Below, piece after piece: positions 44,462 to 57,661 of a DNA stretch of 64,000 nt. How positions within the stretch are numbered: position 1 is the first letter of the stretch; each line of letters begins with the position of its first letter. Made by a program: the position numbers and the translations under genes. This DNA is from Paratinospora sagittata (lineage: Eukaryota > Streptophyta > Magnoliopsida > Ranunculales > Menispermaceae): contig CM069606.1 of assembly GCA_035771175.1 (NCBI GenBank), positions 32,551,316 through 32,615,315 on the forward strand. The letters are read 5' to 3'. The notes below the pieces were generated by a model. That model had not been told where the DNA came from. It did not search any database and was given only the letters and a program-made list of their open reading frames with translations.

Positions 44462-47400
44462 TTAAGAAATACCTAAGCCCATGAACTCAGCAAAGTGCTC
44501 CATCATGTAGTCCTCACGCTCCCAAGTAACCTGCTCCTCGCCATGGAACTGCCATCTCACCTTAACCATCGGAATCTCGAGGTTACGTAACCTCTGGACC
44601 TTCCGATCAAGTATTTGAATAGGTTCCTCATCATAAGTCCCATCCCGCCTCAGTTCAATGTTCCTCCAGTCCAAGACGTGATCAAAATCACTCTTGTACA
44701 CTCTCAACATTGACACATAAAAGACATTGTGGACTGTTGCTAACTGAGGTGGCAAGGCTAATCGGTAAGCGACGGGGCCAATTCGTTCTAAAACCTCGAA
44801 CGGCCCAATAAATCTCGGAGCGAGCTTGCCTTTTATCCCAAATCTACTTTGGCCCTTCTGAGGTGAGACCTTCAATAAAACTTGGTCACCCACCTCGAAC
44901 ACTACGGTCTTCCGCTTGGCATCAGTGTAATTCTTCTGCCTGTCTTGGGCTACTTTCATATTATGCTTGATCCTCTTAATCTTCTCTGTGTGTTCTTGTA
45001 CAAACTCTGGTCCCATCACCGCAACATCCCCTACCTCTGTCCAACAGATCGGAGATCTACATGATCGACCATACAATGCCTCAAAAGGAGCCATGCCAAT
45101 ACTGGACTGATAGCTGTTGTTGTACGTGAACTCACACAGATGTATGTACTCCTCCCAGTTACCACTGGACTCAAGGACACAAGCTCGAAGCATATCCTCT
45201 AAAATCGATATCAACCTCTCACACTGGCCATCCGTCTGGGGGTAAAAAGCGGTACTAAGATCTAGTCTAGTGCCGAGCTGCCTCTGCAACCCCTGCCAGA
45301 ATACCGATGTAAACCTCGGATCCCTATCTGACACAATCAAAATTGGCACTCCATGTAATCTGACTATCTCTCGCATATAGAGTCTGCTCAGCTTGTCCAT
45401 AGAATCCCTAGTGTTCACCGGTAGAAAGTGAGCGGATTTGGTCAAGCGATCAATAATAACCCAAACAACATTATGTCTCCTTGGGGTGTTGGGTAATCCC
45501 ACAACAAAGTCCATAGTGACGTGCTCCCATTTCCACTCAGGAATGGCAAGCGGTTGCATCTGCCCTCCAGGCCTCTGATGCTCAGCTTTGACTCTTTGAC
45601 AGATCTCACACCTCTGAATGAACTGCGCTATCTTTCTCTTCATGTCGGGCCACCAATACATTCTTTTCATATCATGATACATCTTGGTTCCGCCAGGATG
45701 AATAACATAATGAGATCTGTGAGCCTCTTGGAGAACACTCTGTCTGAGTCGTGGATCTACGGGAACCCATAAACGTCCCATAAATCTCAAGGCACCATCA
45801 GATGACAAGTGCCAATCAGTAAAATCACTGCTCTCAGCCCAAGACTTGTACATCCCATGATCAACGTCAAGTCTCTGTTGGTCAATTACCTCCTGGACTT
45901 GTGTAGGCTGAGCTCTCATTCGAGCACATATCACAATCTGATCTGAAGGGGTAGCACATATACTCATAACCGTAACCGCCTCAAGTAGTTTCCATTCATG
46001 AGACATCTGGAGTGCTACCATAACTGTCTCTACCCGCTTCCTGCTCAACGCATCAGCCACTACATTGGCTTTACCTGGGTGGTATTCCAATGTAAAATCA
46101 TAGTCTTTGAGGAGCTCTAACCACCTTCTCTGCCTCATGTTCAATTCTTTCTGAGAGAACAAGTACTTGAGGCTCTTATGGTCAGAATACAAAGTGAATC
46201 TCTCACCATAGAGATAATGCCTCCAAATCTTCAAAGCAAAAACCACTGCGGCCAGTTCTAAGTCATGAATAGGGTAGTTCTTTTCATGCACCTTCAACTG
46301 CCTCGATGCATAAGCAATGACCATATCCTTCTGCATCAACACGCAACCCAAGCCGATACGAGAGGCATCAGTATAAATAACCAACTCCTGATCAGGCTCT
46401 GGCAAAATCAACACTGGCGTAGATGTCAATCTTTTCTTCAGCTCTAAAAAGGCATTCTCACACTCCTCGGTCCATACAAAGGACACATCTTTCTGGGTGA
46501 GCCTAGTCATAGGCGTAGCTATCTTGGAGAATCCCTGAACGAATCTCCTATAGTAACCAGCTAACCCAAGAAAGCTTCTGATCTCGGTCACTGTGGTAGG
46601 CCTAGGCCAACTGATAATGACTTCAACCTTAGACGAATCAACTGAAATCCCCTCAGAACTCACCCCATCACCTAGGAACTTCACTTCGGTGATCCAAAAC
46701 TCGCACTTGCTCAGCTTTGCATATAGCCTATGCTCTCTCAGAGTTTGCAAGGTCACTCTAAGGTGTTCTTCATGCTCAGCCTGAGTCTTGGAATACACCA
46801 ATATGTCATCAATGAAGACGATGACAAACTTATCCAGATACTGCCTAAAGACCCTCTGCATCAGGTTCATGAACATCGCCGGTGCATTAGTCACACCAAA
46901 TGGCATCACAAGGAACTCATAATGTCCATAGCGGGTTCTGAATGCTGTCTTAGGCACATCCTCCTCCCTGATCCTCAGCTGATGATACCCGGAGTGCAAA
47001 TCAATCTTCAAAAAATACCTCGCTCCCCTCAACTGATCAAACAAATCATCAATCCTTGGGAGAGGATATTTGTTCTTGATGGTCACCCTGTTCAATTGGC
47101 GATAGTCGATGCACAACCGCAAGCTCCCATCTTTCTTTTTCACAAAAAGAACTGGAGCTCCCCAGGGTGACACGCTCGGGCAAATAAAGCCCTTAGCCAA
47201 TAACTCCTCGAGCTGTTTCTGCAATTCTCTCAACTCGGCTGGCGCCATTCTATATGGTGCCATGGAGATAGGCTTCGTGCCAGGGACTAGTTCAATAATG
47301 AAATCGATCTCTCGCTTCGGTGGTAATCCTGGAAGATCCGCAGGGAACACATCTGGAAAGTCCCTAACAATGGCAATATCCTCGAGTATCACCTCACTAG

Positions 47401-49183
47401 TTTCTTCTTCATCAGGCACTAACCCAGCCAAAATCTCTCTATCTCCATCAGTCACAAATCTACCCCTTGTGACTGTCTGGTCTGAAGCTCTACCCTGTAG
47501 TGTAAACACCGGGTGTCTTGGGATCTGAAAAATGATTCTCTTCGCGAAACAGTCGACAACTGCATGATAAACCGCGAGCCAATCTATCCCTAGAATTGCA
47601 TCAAACTCTAAAAACTCTAGGACTCGAAAGTCAATAGGCATCTCAACATCACCAATCTGAACCACACACTGGCTACAGATCATGTTCGGGTAGATCCTTT
47701 CCCCAGCTACAGTACTCACCACTAACCATGTACTAGCCCTAATGGGAGTCAAATGCAAACTATCTACCATACGTCCATATATGAATGATAATGTAGACCC
47801 AGCATCAAATAATACATGCATAGAAGTACCACAAATAATAAGAGTACCTTCCACCAAGGTCCTGGATGCTGTCGGGTCTGGCTCAGTAGCTGCCTTCGCT
47901 GTCTCTCTGGCACTGGACTGCTGCACAAATCCCTGAGCTCTCTGAAAATTCGGACACTCGGACTTCCTATGCCCAACCTGCCCACATTGAAAACATAAGA
48001 ACGGAGCCCTGGGCGCAGATGATCCATTCTGAGATGTCGTCACATAGCTTCCTCGGCCTCTACCTCTGCCTCGGCCAGCAGTCTGTGGGAATGGGGGTCT
48101 CGGTGGACTCGGTGCCTGAATAGGAATTGGGACAGGAGTGGAAACCACTGGTGGTGAGGCCATCACACCAGTCTGAACCTGGGATGCCTTACTCTGAGCA
48201 CCATCAGACTGTGCTCTTCCATAAAACTTTCTCTTCCTTTCCCATCTTCCCTTCTTCCATGGAGTCTGGAACTGTCCCCCAGGCTCTGCTTGTGAAGTCT
48301 GTTCTCCTGGAGCTGCCCGTGTAGACATACCATCAACCCGCTCAGCCAACTCATACTGTTTGGCCCTCTGGACCACTGTGGTAAAATCAGTCATCTTCGT
48401 CACAGACAAGGCCTGTTGGATCGCAGGCCTTAGGTTCAAAGAAAACCTCATAATCTTGTCACTCGGCGTCTGAACTAACCCAGGGGCATAAACTGCGAGT
48501 TGCCTAAACCTGAGCTCGTACTCCCTGACTGACATGGTGCCCTGTGCGAGATTCATAAACTCGAGTTGTTTAGCCTGTCTCTCAGTCTCTGGAACGTAAG
48601 CCTGTAAGAACAACCGTTTGAAGGTGTCCCAACTCTTCACTGCCCCCTGTGTATCCAACACTGAAAGCCACCAGTCTTCTGCATCACTCTCTAGTGTGTG
48701 AGCAGCACATAAGACCTGAGACTCCTCATCAAGCTCTAAGGAGCGACTGATCTTCACGACATTCTTCGGCCAATCTTCAGCCTTCTTCAAGTCAACCCCA
48801 CCAGTGAATTCCTTAGGCTTTAGCTTTATGAACTTCTCTAGTAGTTTGATCCGCCGATCAGTGGGGTTCTCCACAACAATAGGAGCAGGTGTAGGCGTAG
48901 GCTGAGGTACAACCATTTGAGGTCCTGCTGCCCCTGCGGCTCCACTAGCCTCGTCCCCACTAGTGCCCGCCTCCTGAGGTATTGTTTGAGGTGACTGTCG
49001 AGCAATAGCCTCAACTTGCTGCACTAACGCCTGTATCTGTGAAGTCTGGGCTGCCATCAAGCGGCCCTGTGCCTGAATGATCTCCTCCATCCTCCCCATC
49101 CGGTCATCATCGGATGGCCCTGTGCGTGGTTGTCCCAATCTCTCGCTCCTCCTCATGACAGTGAGAAGTAGAAATACGAGCAA
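44462..49183 (-). CDS. intact gag-pol polyprotein of a Tekay-like Ty3/gypsy chromovirus (1573 codons)
   Basis: One uninterrupted minus-strand frame. Order: gag (about 105-290), Gly/Arg-rich stretch and zinc knuckle [14 protein letters not shown] (397-410), protease ([10 protein letters not shown]460 present, but DAG where DSG/DTG is usual), reverse transcriptase ([20 protein letters not shown]; catalytic FIDD 790-793), RNase H (YTDAS, D939; E976; D1001), integrase zinc domain (H1158 or H1155, H1162, C1192, C1195), integrase core D1225, D1286, E1322 (35-residue spacing), GPF-type module (about 1455-1490) and a chromodomain-like tail (1518-1565). The start at 49183 gives [17 protein letters not shown]; the Met at codon 10 (49156) is the more likely start because the first residues look untranslated. 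Gene order PR-RT-RH-INT-CHD marks a chromovirus. It makes virus-like particles and copies its RNA; the chromodomain-like tail may guide insertion. Probably the youngest element here. Confidence 0.95.
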   Translation of the reverse strand: MLVFLLLTVMRRSERLGQPRTGPSDDDRMGRMEEIIQAQGRLMAAQTSQIQALVQQVEAIARQSPQTIPQEAGTSGDEASGAAGAAGPQMVVPQPTPTPAPIVVENPTDRRIKLLEKFIKLKPKEFTGGVDLKKAEDWPKNVVKISRSLELDEESQVLCAAHTLESDAEDWWLSVLDTQGAVKSWDTFKRLFLQAYVPETERQAKQLEFMNLAQGTMSVREYELRFRQLAVYAPGLVQTPSDKIMRFSLNLRPAIQQALSVTKMTDFTTVVQRAKQYELAERVDGMSTRAAPGEQTSQAEPGGQFQTPWKKGRWERKRKFYGRAQSDGAQSKASQVQTGVMASPPVVSTPVPIPIQAPSPPRPPFPQTAGRGRGRGRGSYVTTSQNGSSAPRAPFLCFQCGQVGHRKSECPNFQRAQGFVQQSSARETAKAATEPDPTASRTLVEGTLIICGTSMHVLFDAGSTLSFIYGRMVDSLHLTPIRASTWLVVSTVAGERIYPNMICSQCVVQIGDVEMPIDFRVLEFLEFDAILGIDWLAVYHAVVDCFAKRIIFQIPRHPVFTLQGRASDQTVTRGRFVTDGDREILAGLVPDEEETSEVILEDIAIVRDFPDVFPADLPGLPPKREIDFIIELVPGTKPISMAPYRMAPAELRELQKQLEELLAKGFICPSVSPWGAPVLFVKKKDGSLRLCIDYRQLNRVTIKNKYPLPRIDDLFDQLRGARYFLKIDLHSGYHQLRIREEDVPKTAFRTRYGHYEFLVMPFGVTNAPAMFMNLMQRVFRQYLDKFVIVFIDDILVYSKTQAEHEEHLRVTLQTLREHRLYAKLSKCEFWITEVKFLGDGVSSEGISVDSSKVEVIISWPRPTTVTEIRSFLGLAGYYRRFVQGFSKIATPMTRLTQKDVSFVWTEECENAFLELKKRLTSTPVLILPEPDQELVIYTDASRIGLGCVLMQKDMVIAYASRQLKVHEKNYPIHDLELAAVVFALKIWRHYLYGERFTLYSDHKSLKYLFSQKELNMRQRRWLELLKDYDFTLEYHPGKANVVADALSRKRVETVMVALQMSHEWKLLEAVTVMSICATPSDQIVICARMRAQPTQVQEVIDQQRLDVDHGMYKSWAESSDFTDWHLSSDGALRFMGRLWVPVDPRLRQSVLQEAHRSHYVIHPGGTKMYHDMKRMYWWPDMKRKIAQFIQRCEICQRVKAEHQRPGGQMQPLAIPEWKWEHVTMDFVVGLPNTPRRHNVVWVIIDRLTKSAHFLPVNTRDSMDKLSRLYMREIVRLHGVPILIVSDRDPRFTSVFWQGLQRQLGTRLDLSTAFYPQTDGQCERLISILEDMLRACVLESSGNWEEYIHLCEFTYNNSYQSSIGMAPFEALYGRSCRSPICWTEVGDVAVMGPEFVQEHTEKIKRIKHNMKVAQDRQKNYTDAKRKTVVFEVGDQVLLKVSPQKGQSRFGIKGKLAPRFIGPFEVLERIGPVAYRLALPPQLATVHNVFYVSMLRVYKSDFDHVLDWRNIELRRDGTYDEEPIQILDRKVQRLRNLEIPMVKVRWQFHGEEQVTWEREDYMMEHFAEFMGLGIS

Positions 49184-49367
49184 CCATCACACATTTAAAA
49201 CATTAACAAAGCCTCATAACTACCCATATCATATAATACACGCATAAAATATGATAGTAAGGCTTTTAAGTTAGTTCCTTTAAGCTTTTTAATCACCTAA
49301 ATCTCTCACCCAATTCCTAGGTCAAAGTCATCTAAGTCCAATACATAGACCACACCTAGTAAAATTA
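49184..49367 (-). other. leader of gypsy element G
   Basis: Untranslated region between the primer-binding site and gag; about 185 bp, no further feature seen. Confidence 0.6.
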
Positions 49368-49380
49368 GTCTCTGTTACCA
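49368..49380 (-). promoter_or_regulatory. primer-binding site of gypsy element G
   Basis: On the minus strand TGGTAACAGAGAC begins two bases after the LTR end. It is close to TGGTATCAGAGC, the complement of the initiator methionine tRNA 3' end. Confidence 0.85.
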
Positions 49381-49382
49381 TC

Positions 49383-52327
49383 TGTGGCGACCCCGCACCC
49401 CGGACCACCAACCCCGCAGGGAATGGCGTGCGGAATGCCGGGGCGGGACGCCCGGCGTAGGCATCTCCGACGACTCCTCAACTCCCGTGAGGTGGTTGAG
49501 ACCCTACGAGCCTTATCTCAAACAACGACATAATATCAAAAGGTACTAAACAAAACTACCCACCGTATTAATCATCAAAGACAAGAGATAGTCCATAAAA
49601 ATGAACCATAAATAAAATCATAATCCCTACAGTCCATTAAAATTGACATACACATAAAGTCCAAAATTGTGGGTACAAATAAAAACCGTCATATGCCCAC
49701 ATGGTCTATCTAACAAGTCCCAACTCACCCATACTACAGTGTGGTAAGTGTTATAATTACATAATCCAAAATATAATACTTCATAATTTAAAACACAGTT
49801 CAATCAAAATGCCTCTCAACTCATATCGAGGCTTTGGATTCTCTCGCAGGCAAGGCCCTCAAGATATAACTACTCCTTTGCCCTTATTCGGGACAGAAGA
49901 ACCTGAAAGAGGAAAATGAGGGTGAGCCAACGGTGCCCAGTGAATAGAATTCAAATATGCTATCAATACTCATCAATAAATATCATGTATGCATGTCAAT
50001 GTGTAGCATGATTAAAAGCTCATAACATATAGATATCAAGCATTTATAATAAGTTCGATGCAAGTAAAAGCTTATCAATTTGGATCCACATTCCACATGC
50101 ATTGGGTTACTAGTGCACGTCTATTTCACCGTACCGTTGATCCCAATCATGTTTATTTTGGGTTACTAGTGCACGTCTATTTCACCGTACCGTTGACCCC
50201 AATCTCTTCCTTTCCTAAAACCCTCCTATGACAAGGTTAAGTCCCCCTATTAGCCAGATAGATGGGCCCAACGAAAGTCATAAGGTTTTCTCAAATCAAT
50301 GCACATTCAAAACATTAGAACACATTTATGCTTTCAACATACAATATATATAAGTGATATGATGACATAAAAGATATAATCATAAATGAAGTCTACTCAC
50401 AACCAAGCCTCGCAAGAGTATTTAACAACACGAGACCACCAAACTGAATCAACCCAATCAAGATCCTGAAACATTCATCAATATCCCTACCATACATCAA
50501 TTTCTATGCTCAATCACATAGACATTACACATCAACCCTAAATCAGCGCACATATAGACAATAGGCCTAAATCCCATATAATCCCATCATTCAACTCAAA
50601 TCACATGACTTAGGCCTCTAATGCATAGTTCTCATACATAAACCATTCTATTAATCAAAAATACTGATTTTCAATTCCTTTAGGCATAAACATGCCCAAA
50701 TTGGGTAACTTGATCACAAGTAGGCCTAACCCATTATATGGTCACAACCACCAAATCAGTAGCATAATCAACCCTAATCATGCTTAATTACACATAAGTT
50801 GCATCAATTCAATGATTCTAGGCCAAAAGCATCAAAAGCCCTAAAATATGAAATTTTCCATACTTAGGCCATATTGTCGATTTACACTAGGTGGTGATGT
50901 TCAGCCATGTATATCACTGATTTTGCATCATGGGTTCATCAACAATGGCAACTAGGTCAATATAGTTGACATGCAAGCTATTTGGAAAGGTCTAAGTTCA
51001 TATTCTAAATTTGGGTCTAATACAAGCAACCTTACCAATTCTTTATTTAATATTCTGTTCAGATGTATCAATCTACCAACAGAAATATGTGATCACAAAA
51101 TCAACCGTACAGATTGAATTATGTGAAGAAAAAAACCTTCTGTCCAAATATCAGCCCAATCCAACGGTGGACCGAAAAGATAAGCATCTTTGATGAACAA
51201 GTCTCTAATCAGACAATTTCTCCTTTCCTGCTTCAAATACTCAAACTCAGGAGACAATAGAACACAACATACTTAACAGATAAACATCTTTACCGTTCAA
51301 AATGCAGAAATGTCAGTTTTAAACTATATACCCAAATTTTATATCCATCCAACGGTAGTTTGAGGAGATCTATAAGTTTTAGAGAAACGGCGCGAGAAAT
51401 CCAGACTTTCCGACCAGCTTTGTGTGAGAGGTTAGATATCTTAGACGAAGCCTTTAATCAAGATCTCCACCGTTCAGAATTCAAAAATATCGGGTTTAAA
51501 CTACATAACCAAATTTGATATCCATCCAACGGTAGATTGAGGAGATCTATAAGTTTGAGCGAAACGGCGCGAGAAATTCAAACTTTCCGACCAGCTTGAT
51601 TTGAGAGGTTAGATCTCTTAGAAGAAACCTCAAATCAAGATCTCCACCTTTCAGAATTCAGAACCATAAGCTTCGAACTTGCTAACAAAAGTTGAGCTTA
51701 ATCTGACCATACATCACGAAGATCCAGCTCTTTGATGAAAACGTTGCAGAGATTTTCCTCCTGCAACTCCCTCTTTCTTTCTCTTCTTCTTTCCTTTCTC
51801 TTCTTTTCTTTTATTTTTTTCCTTTCTCTCCACTCACCTCACTTTCTAGCACATTCTTGGATTTCCTCCACTCACCTCACTTTCTAGCACATTCTTGGAT
51901 AAGAGAAGTGGGCATGGGACACTTGTCCACTTTCATGCACCAACCTTCACATGTGTTGGTCTCATACTACCCATTCCAACCACATGTACTTTAACCAATC
52001 TCATGCTTCCATGTATTTTAAATGTCCAATCCATTTAATACACCAAATTTTCATTCTCATTTATCATTTTATTCAATCAATCCTAACCCCATATCAATTC
52101 ATGGTTTAATGGGCCCATGCATAAATAATAACATATGCATTATACTTTAATTTAACATGACCCATATACAATTTATAATACACATATTTATATACATTAT
52201 CAAGCATCAACTATACAAACATTAAACAATCATCAAACAAACACCAACCATATCAAGGCAACACATAGAGTTTGGGCAAAGTGCAATTGGGTTATGGGCT
52301 AGATGAAATAATTTTCGGGGCGTCACA
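49383..52327 (-). mobile_element. 5' LTR of gypsy element G
   Basis: A 2945-bp LTR with the same termini as 41340-44418. It carries a ~50-bp duplication absent from the other LTR (GGGTTACTAGTGCACGTC at about 50103 and 50160) and one fewer 177-bp unit. A duplicated CTTTCTAGCACATTCTTGGA block is at 51840-51900. It joins LTR-X-type sequence directly at 52328. Confidence 0.92.
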
Positions 52328-54212
52328 AAAACCATGAAATTTACTCCAATTCCAACAATAAGATCATTATATCCTGTACATTCACATGGTTCCAACATAT
52401 ATTATCACCTGTATAACCAAATATTTAATCCCTAATACAACTCATATACATGTCATATAAACACAAACCATTTATGTGATATTTATATATATATTTACAT
52501 TGTGATAATTTTATACATGTCCAAAAGAACAAAAGAATCAAAATGTAATCCAATTCCCATCTAATCACCTACATTCAAGAATAGGAAGGCTACACATAGT
52601 GATTTAAGCCTTGTCTTTTCGTTTTGGATTTGAACCTGAGAAAATAGGGAAAAAGGGATGAGTTTCAACTAGCTCAGTGAAGTGCTCTCACAGTTATAAC
52701 CATAAATGCATTTATAAAACATGTATGCCATAAAAGAAACAATTTGCAAACCCAAGTGCAACATTTGATTTACCGTACATGGATTCAAACTACATTATGT
52801 AAATCATGCATAAGTTTTTCCATAAAACATACACACGCCTCAACCGAGGTCACATCCGGATGATTCTGCCTATACTTTCCCTTATTTCACGCTATAGGGA
52901 ATGACCAGAACAAAACATTTATTACCTACCCTTCTACCCTTATATTCTTCACAATGGAAAAACCATACCACAAAGTACTAATCTAAGTAACACCGACAGA
53001 ACATTTCCTCGAAGAACAAGTAACTAGAATGATAATTCACGTTCCTAGGTATTCAATCCAAAATACCCAAGGCAACCATGTGTCCAAAACATTTTCATGA
53101 ATACAAATACCATGCACAAATATCATAAATGCATACATTTAAACAATTCAAGTATATAGATAAAATGCCATAAATGAAGAATAAGAGTGAGAAATACTCA
53201 CATCCAATCCAAAAGTCTATAACACAAGCTACACAACCTCTCAAATGATCAATCCAATTTAAAGTCTTGTAATGAACATAATTCATTCATCATGGTCAAT
53301 TTCAAGTCCACACATACACAATTCATAAACCCAATATAATTCCCAAACTTCCTTAAGCCCATTCTCAATTCAATTTCCTATTAATTCATTTCTAAACACA
53401 TCTAAACCACCAAGAATTGAATTAGAAGCACTAAATACACTTCCAATAATCTAGGGTTTCCATCAAAACCCACATGCATGTCCAATTCCGAAATTGCAAT
53501 ATGACTACATCAATTTCCATGGAATTCATCGTCAAAACAAGTAAAATGCCCCCAAATATGGAGATTCAACACAAACTTATGAGATTAGGGTTCCCAATCT
53601 TGAAACCCTAACTCAATCTCCAATTTCTAACTCATGCAATTCCATCAATTCCCAACTTCCAGCTAGAAACTATCAAGACAAACATTTATTTGAAGAATTT
53701 GGGCAAAAATCTATACCTTTGGAGCAATTTTCACCGAACCCTAGCCCAAAACTCGCCAAATCTCCCAAATTCTCTTTTCTCTCTCGTTCTTCCTCTTCTT
53801 CAACTAGAAATGGCGCAAATGAAGATGATTTGAGGTTGGTTTCCTTTTATACCTTTGTCGGGCTCACCATTTTATGTTTTAAAAAAAACTGTCTAGACAT
53901 GAGGAGCGCGCTTCTCCCACGAGGAAGCGCGCTTCTTTGAAACTTAGAAAATTTCCACTCTCTGTTTTGCACTAAGAGGGGTGTGCGTACTGCTACGAGC
54001 TCAGTCAAAATCCTGGCTTTTGGCCAACATAAGAAGCGCGCTTCTCTTGCCCATTTCCAGAATTTCATCACTTATAGACATTTCACACTTCAATCCATGC
54101 ACATGAAATATGAATAAAATATATGTAAAATACACATCAAATACCGACACAAGCATATAGAGTTACGCAATTTAGGTCATCATAACGTCAAGTGAGAATT
54201 TGGGTCGTTATA
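52328..54212 (-). mobile_element. main part of the X-family LTR in copia B
   Basis: Its complement starts TATAACGACCCAAATTCTCA and follows LTR X from 34820 on: ATGCTTGTGTCGGTATTTG, AAATGGGCAAGAGAAGCGCG, GGTATAAAAGGAAACCA and GGGCTAGGGTT. Palindromes GAGGAGCGCGCTTCTC (53901), GAGGAAGCGCGCTTCTT (53921) and AAGAAGCGCGCTTCTC (54031) match those in LTR X. About 165 bp near its left end (relative to LTR X) are missing at the junction with element G. Confidence 0.85.
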
Positions 54213-54546
54213 AATGAAATTCTACAAAGATGTTATTATCAATAGTTAATCGAGAAATACTGATAAGGCTCTTTTTGATAGCAGAAACACATATAACTTG
54301 ATTCAAAGTTAGATCAGATGATGGAGTGGATATACTAGATTTACCACTATGTGAGATGCGTAAAGAAGTACCATCACCAACAGTCAATGCAGAATTATCT
54401 TAATATTCAACATTAGCATTCATGTCGCACACATCAGAAGTAACATGTGTCTTTGCTCTATTATCGAGGATCAATCATTAAGTTTGTTAACTCTGTTAGA
54501 CAGTTATTGCCAAATGTTGAAGGGTGTTAATTTGCTATTTTAACAT
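54213..54546 (-). pseudogene. copia element B continued: protease region and LTR remnant
   Basis: The minus strand reads NRAKTHVTSDVCDMNANVEY, then LTVGDGTSLRISHSGKSSIS and SISRLTIDNNIFVEFH, the protease and linker of copia B. Rejoined with 39578 leftward it continues FVEFHYS and CWLVNDKRTNQILL, as expected. The protease aspartate motif (DSGA type) reads DNRAK, so it is inactive. At 54477 the frame abruptly joins 70 bp of LTR (like 34508-34577), so gag, the leader and most of the 5' LTR are deleted. An (ATT)n tract follows at 54543-54568. Confidence 0.82.
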
Positions 54547-54568
54547 TATTATTATTATTATTATTATT

Positions 54569-56771
54569 TCTCTTTGTTGATGTGGGTAAATCTCCATATC
54601 AACTTAAATATGTATTTTAAATCATTTTATGAGACTATTATTACTTTTTTTTAAAAATATTGTAAAACTATTTATTATTTTATTTTATCTTAAAAATTTG
54701 GATCAAATATTATTTTTTGTATTTTTTTATAATTAATATTTTCTTTATATTGTATTTTGAAAAAAGTGTCACCCACAGTTGTGGTTGTAGTCAAACCACA
54801 CTTGCTTTTAATAACGAGAGAATAAAATTAGGACTTAATAATATATTCTCCACCCTCAAATGAGGCATTCTTGAGTAGAGCATGCAGTAGCTTAAGCACA
54901 AAAGTTAGGTAGCGTTTGTAAAATCTTGAAAATGTAGTCCTGACCCTAGAATATATATAATAGAAAACAACAACATTTTCTAATGTGACATAGACATTAT
55001 TGTAATATTAGTTTAGACCTTGTGATATCACGAGAAAGATGACGAATGTTTGTCACGTTTAAGAGACACCAGGTCAATCGTATAAAGAGACCGACTCTTA
55101 CCTATCATTTACAATAATAAAATAATAATTAAATTTAAATGATGATATGATAGGACGATTAAATTAACATTAAAAAATTGATAAAGTATTCATTTGATGA
55201 ATTTACTTACTCTTGATCTAATAAATATAAATAAAAGTGAGAAGAATATTTATATATGCTACTGTTTCCTTGTGTACAAAGAGTGCCTTGCTTGACAAGG
55301 GAAAAAAAGAAGTAAAAAGGACAATATGAAAAATTATTGTCAATCAAGCAATAATACATCACCATAATTCAAGATAATCTAACTTTAAATGTATATTTTT
55401 GAAAGTTAATAATCTAAAATTACTCTTTCAAATATATTAAATAGGGATACGTACTTTCACAACCACATCAAAATTGTGTCTGCATATTTTATAATATAAT
55501 AATATTTTTTAAAAAATTAAATAATATTAAATTAATAAAAAAACTTTTTTTAAAATTAAATAATACACCATCAGCTTTTATTGAATATTATTTTATGAAA
55601 CCCAATGTATTGGGACATTTCATGCGTTTCAAAAACCAAGCACACGTCACCTGCTGCTACTCTACTCTAAAAATAAAAAACAAAGATTCATTTTTAAAAT
55701 TAAATAATACTCCATCAGCTTTTATTGAATATATATTATTTTATGAAATCCAATGTATCATTTTCTATAGAGTCACTTTCAACCAACCTACCACCTACTT
55801 GCTCTCAAGTCCCACTTACCAAATCCCCAATTGATTAGAAATTTGTATTTTTGGTTTATTTGTCCTTTCCCATAAGTCTAAACATACACATATATGATGA
55901 TTTCATTCATTTATATTGAAATAGTCACCCCTACCTCATCTCCGCCTACTACATAACTTTCCAAGACTACTGCATTCATTTCATTTGAAACGAATTGCAA
56001 AAGCGGGCTGCTAAACTGCTCCTACTTTTCTATGATAAATAATTAAATAATTAAATAAATTAAAGCTAAGTTGCTACCATTTCTTTCCATGCCTTTTTTT
56101 TAATAATATAGATATATCTTCATTATTATAATTAATTAGATAAGTTTGGGACGACCGGTTGGTCACATACGCCGGTCATTGCTACATATATAGATGCAGC
56201 CACCAACTAACTACACAACTTAGTGCCGTCAGTCAAAGCATGAGAAAGTACCAGGAAGGCCTCTATTTTCCAAGTCAACATGACTTTTCAACCCAACGAT
56301 TGTGAGTTAGCGAGAAAATAAGATAGAAAATGTGAGTAGTACTAGTAGTAGGAGGTAGGTAAAGGTAGAGGGGTACTATACGTACGCAAGTAATCACTAA
56401 AGTCCTAATTCTGCCAAGTGCCACATTTCTACCGTGTCTCCCAATTCTACAGAAGTTTGCGTTGTTAGACCGTAGAATGCCGCCCACGTAGGGGAGAAAG
56501 TGTGCTTGCAAACGCAACCTTTTAACGTTTATTAATTAAGTTTTCTAATTTTAAATTTAAAAATGCTAGTTTAACTACATAAAATGAAATTATTGAGTGC
56601 AACTCAAAGGATAATTTTTAAATAAAATTATAACTTTAGTCATGTTTTTAAAGTAATTATTGACTTTAAAACATTTTGTTCTTTTTTAGTCTTTTAGTTT
56701 ATGTCTTAACTAAAAGATAAAACATAATACATAAAAACTTGACTAGGCTAAGAACCTATTTAAAAGTAGTC
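54569..56771. other. AT-rich spacer with one duplication
   Basis: No gene recognised. A 144-bp-spaced duplication is at 55545-55760. GC-richer sequence at 56150-56520 has a TATA-like CATATATAGATGC (about 56183) and a 21-codon frame starting at 56239 (MRKYQEGLYFPSQHD...), too little to call a gene. The 80-codon minus frame at 56275-56517 has no known motif. Confidence 0.45.
55545..55760. repeat. direct duplication, 144-bp spacing
   Basis: TAAATAATACACCATCAGC and TAAATAATACTCCATCAGC, each followed by TTTTATTGAATAT and TTATTTTATGAAAYCCAATG, occur near 55557 and 55701. Confidence 0.8.
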
Positions 56772-56953
56772 TGTTACGTAACTACTTCTTTTTATCAAAG
56801 AAGTAGATAAATATTTGACCAATTCTTACAAAAGAAATCATAAAGACTTGTGATGTAATAAAATAGTAGACCCTACATATCATCGTTTGAAAAAAACTTA
56901 TCTACTTAGCACGTGAGTCACATGTCACGTAACTGTTTGCCACGTTACTAACA
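56772..56953 (-). mobile_element. short 3' LTR of copia element C
   Basis: Bounded by TGTTACGTAAC and GTTACTAACA. The minus-strand polypurine tract CCCAAGTGGGAGATTG (complement of about 56952-56967) adjoins it, a combination typical of copia 3' ends. At 182 bp it is short; no other LTR is available for comparison. Confidence 0.5.
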
Positions 56954-57243
56954 ATCTCCCACTTGGGTCACAAATATTTTAATCATAAGGTAATAATTCA
57001 TTATGACCATATTTATTTATAATTACCAAATGCTTAATCCGAATTCACTTAACTAGAGATTATAAATACAAGATCATAGTGGTCATGTCTAATAACTAAA
57101 CATTTCCTTCTATGTATTACAATTATTTTAAAAAATCTACTTAAATGAGAAGTTATTTATGAATAATAAGTTATTCAAGGTCCACTTTAGTAATCCCAAT
57201 GAATTATGCTACAAAATACTGTATCTGCACATTAAAAATTTAT

Positions 57244-57661
57244 TTATTCACCAACTGAAATAATATAGCAACTGGTTACAAAGGTAAATGAAGAAGAGAT
57301 ACAATCACTACAATAAAGAAGCCACATGTTTTTCACATGATCTTTATATAAATTAGTCAGCAATCCTTTAGTGATGGGATCTACTAACATGAGATGAGTT
57401 CTTATGTGCTCAATTAATACTGCACCATCCTTGGTATGATCTCTAACGACCAAAAACTTTATGTTGATATGGTTGCTTCGACTTTCACTCTAGTTAATTT
57501 TTAGAGAAGAATAGTGTAGCAGAATTATCATAATATATTTTCAAAGGCCTTTGTATTGAATCGACAACCTTAAGTTTTGAGATGAAATTTCTCAATCGTA
57601 ACGCTGGTGCTATAGCTTCATAGCAACCAATGGATTTTGCCTCCATAGTGGCTGAAGCTAC
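57244..57661 (-). pseudogene. copia element C: RNase H fragment
   Basis: From 57655 leftward on the minus strand: ATMEAKSIGCYEAIAPALRL, RNFISKLKVVDSI and RPLKIYYDNSATLFFSKN, then a stop and frameshift, then FLVVRDHTKDG and LIEHIRTHLMLVDPITKGL (57453-57340). This is the C-terminal RNase H of a copia polyprotein (usual CDNSAA reads YDNSAT). The element is cut at 57662 by an LTR of family E; its upstream part is not in the window. Confidence 0.88.

Noticed and set aside
44882..48354. Several 60-146-codon plus-strand frames
   Set aside because: Shadows of the minus-strand gag-pol frame, with no motif of their own.
56239..56304. Start of a small protein (MRKYQEGLYF...)
   Set aside because: Only 21 codons before a stop, with no splice site or conservation evidence.
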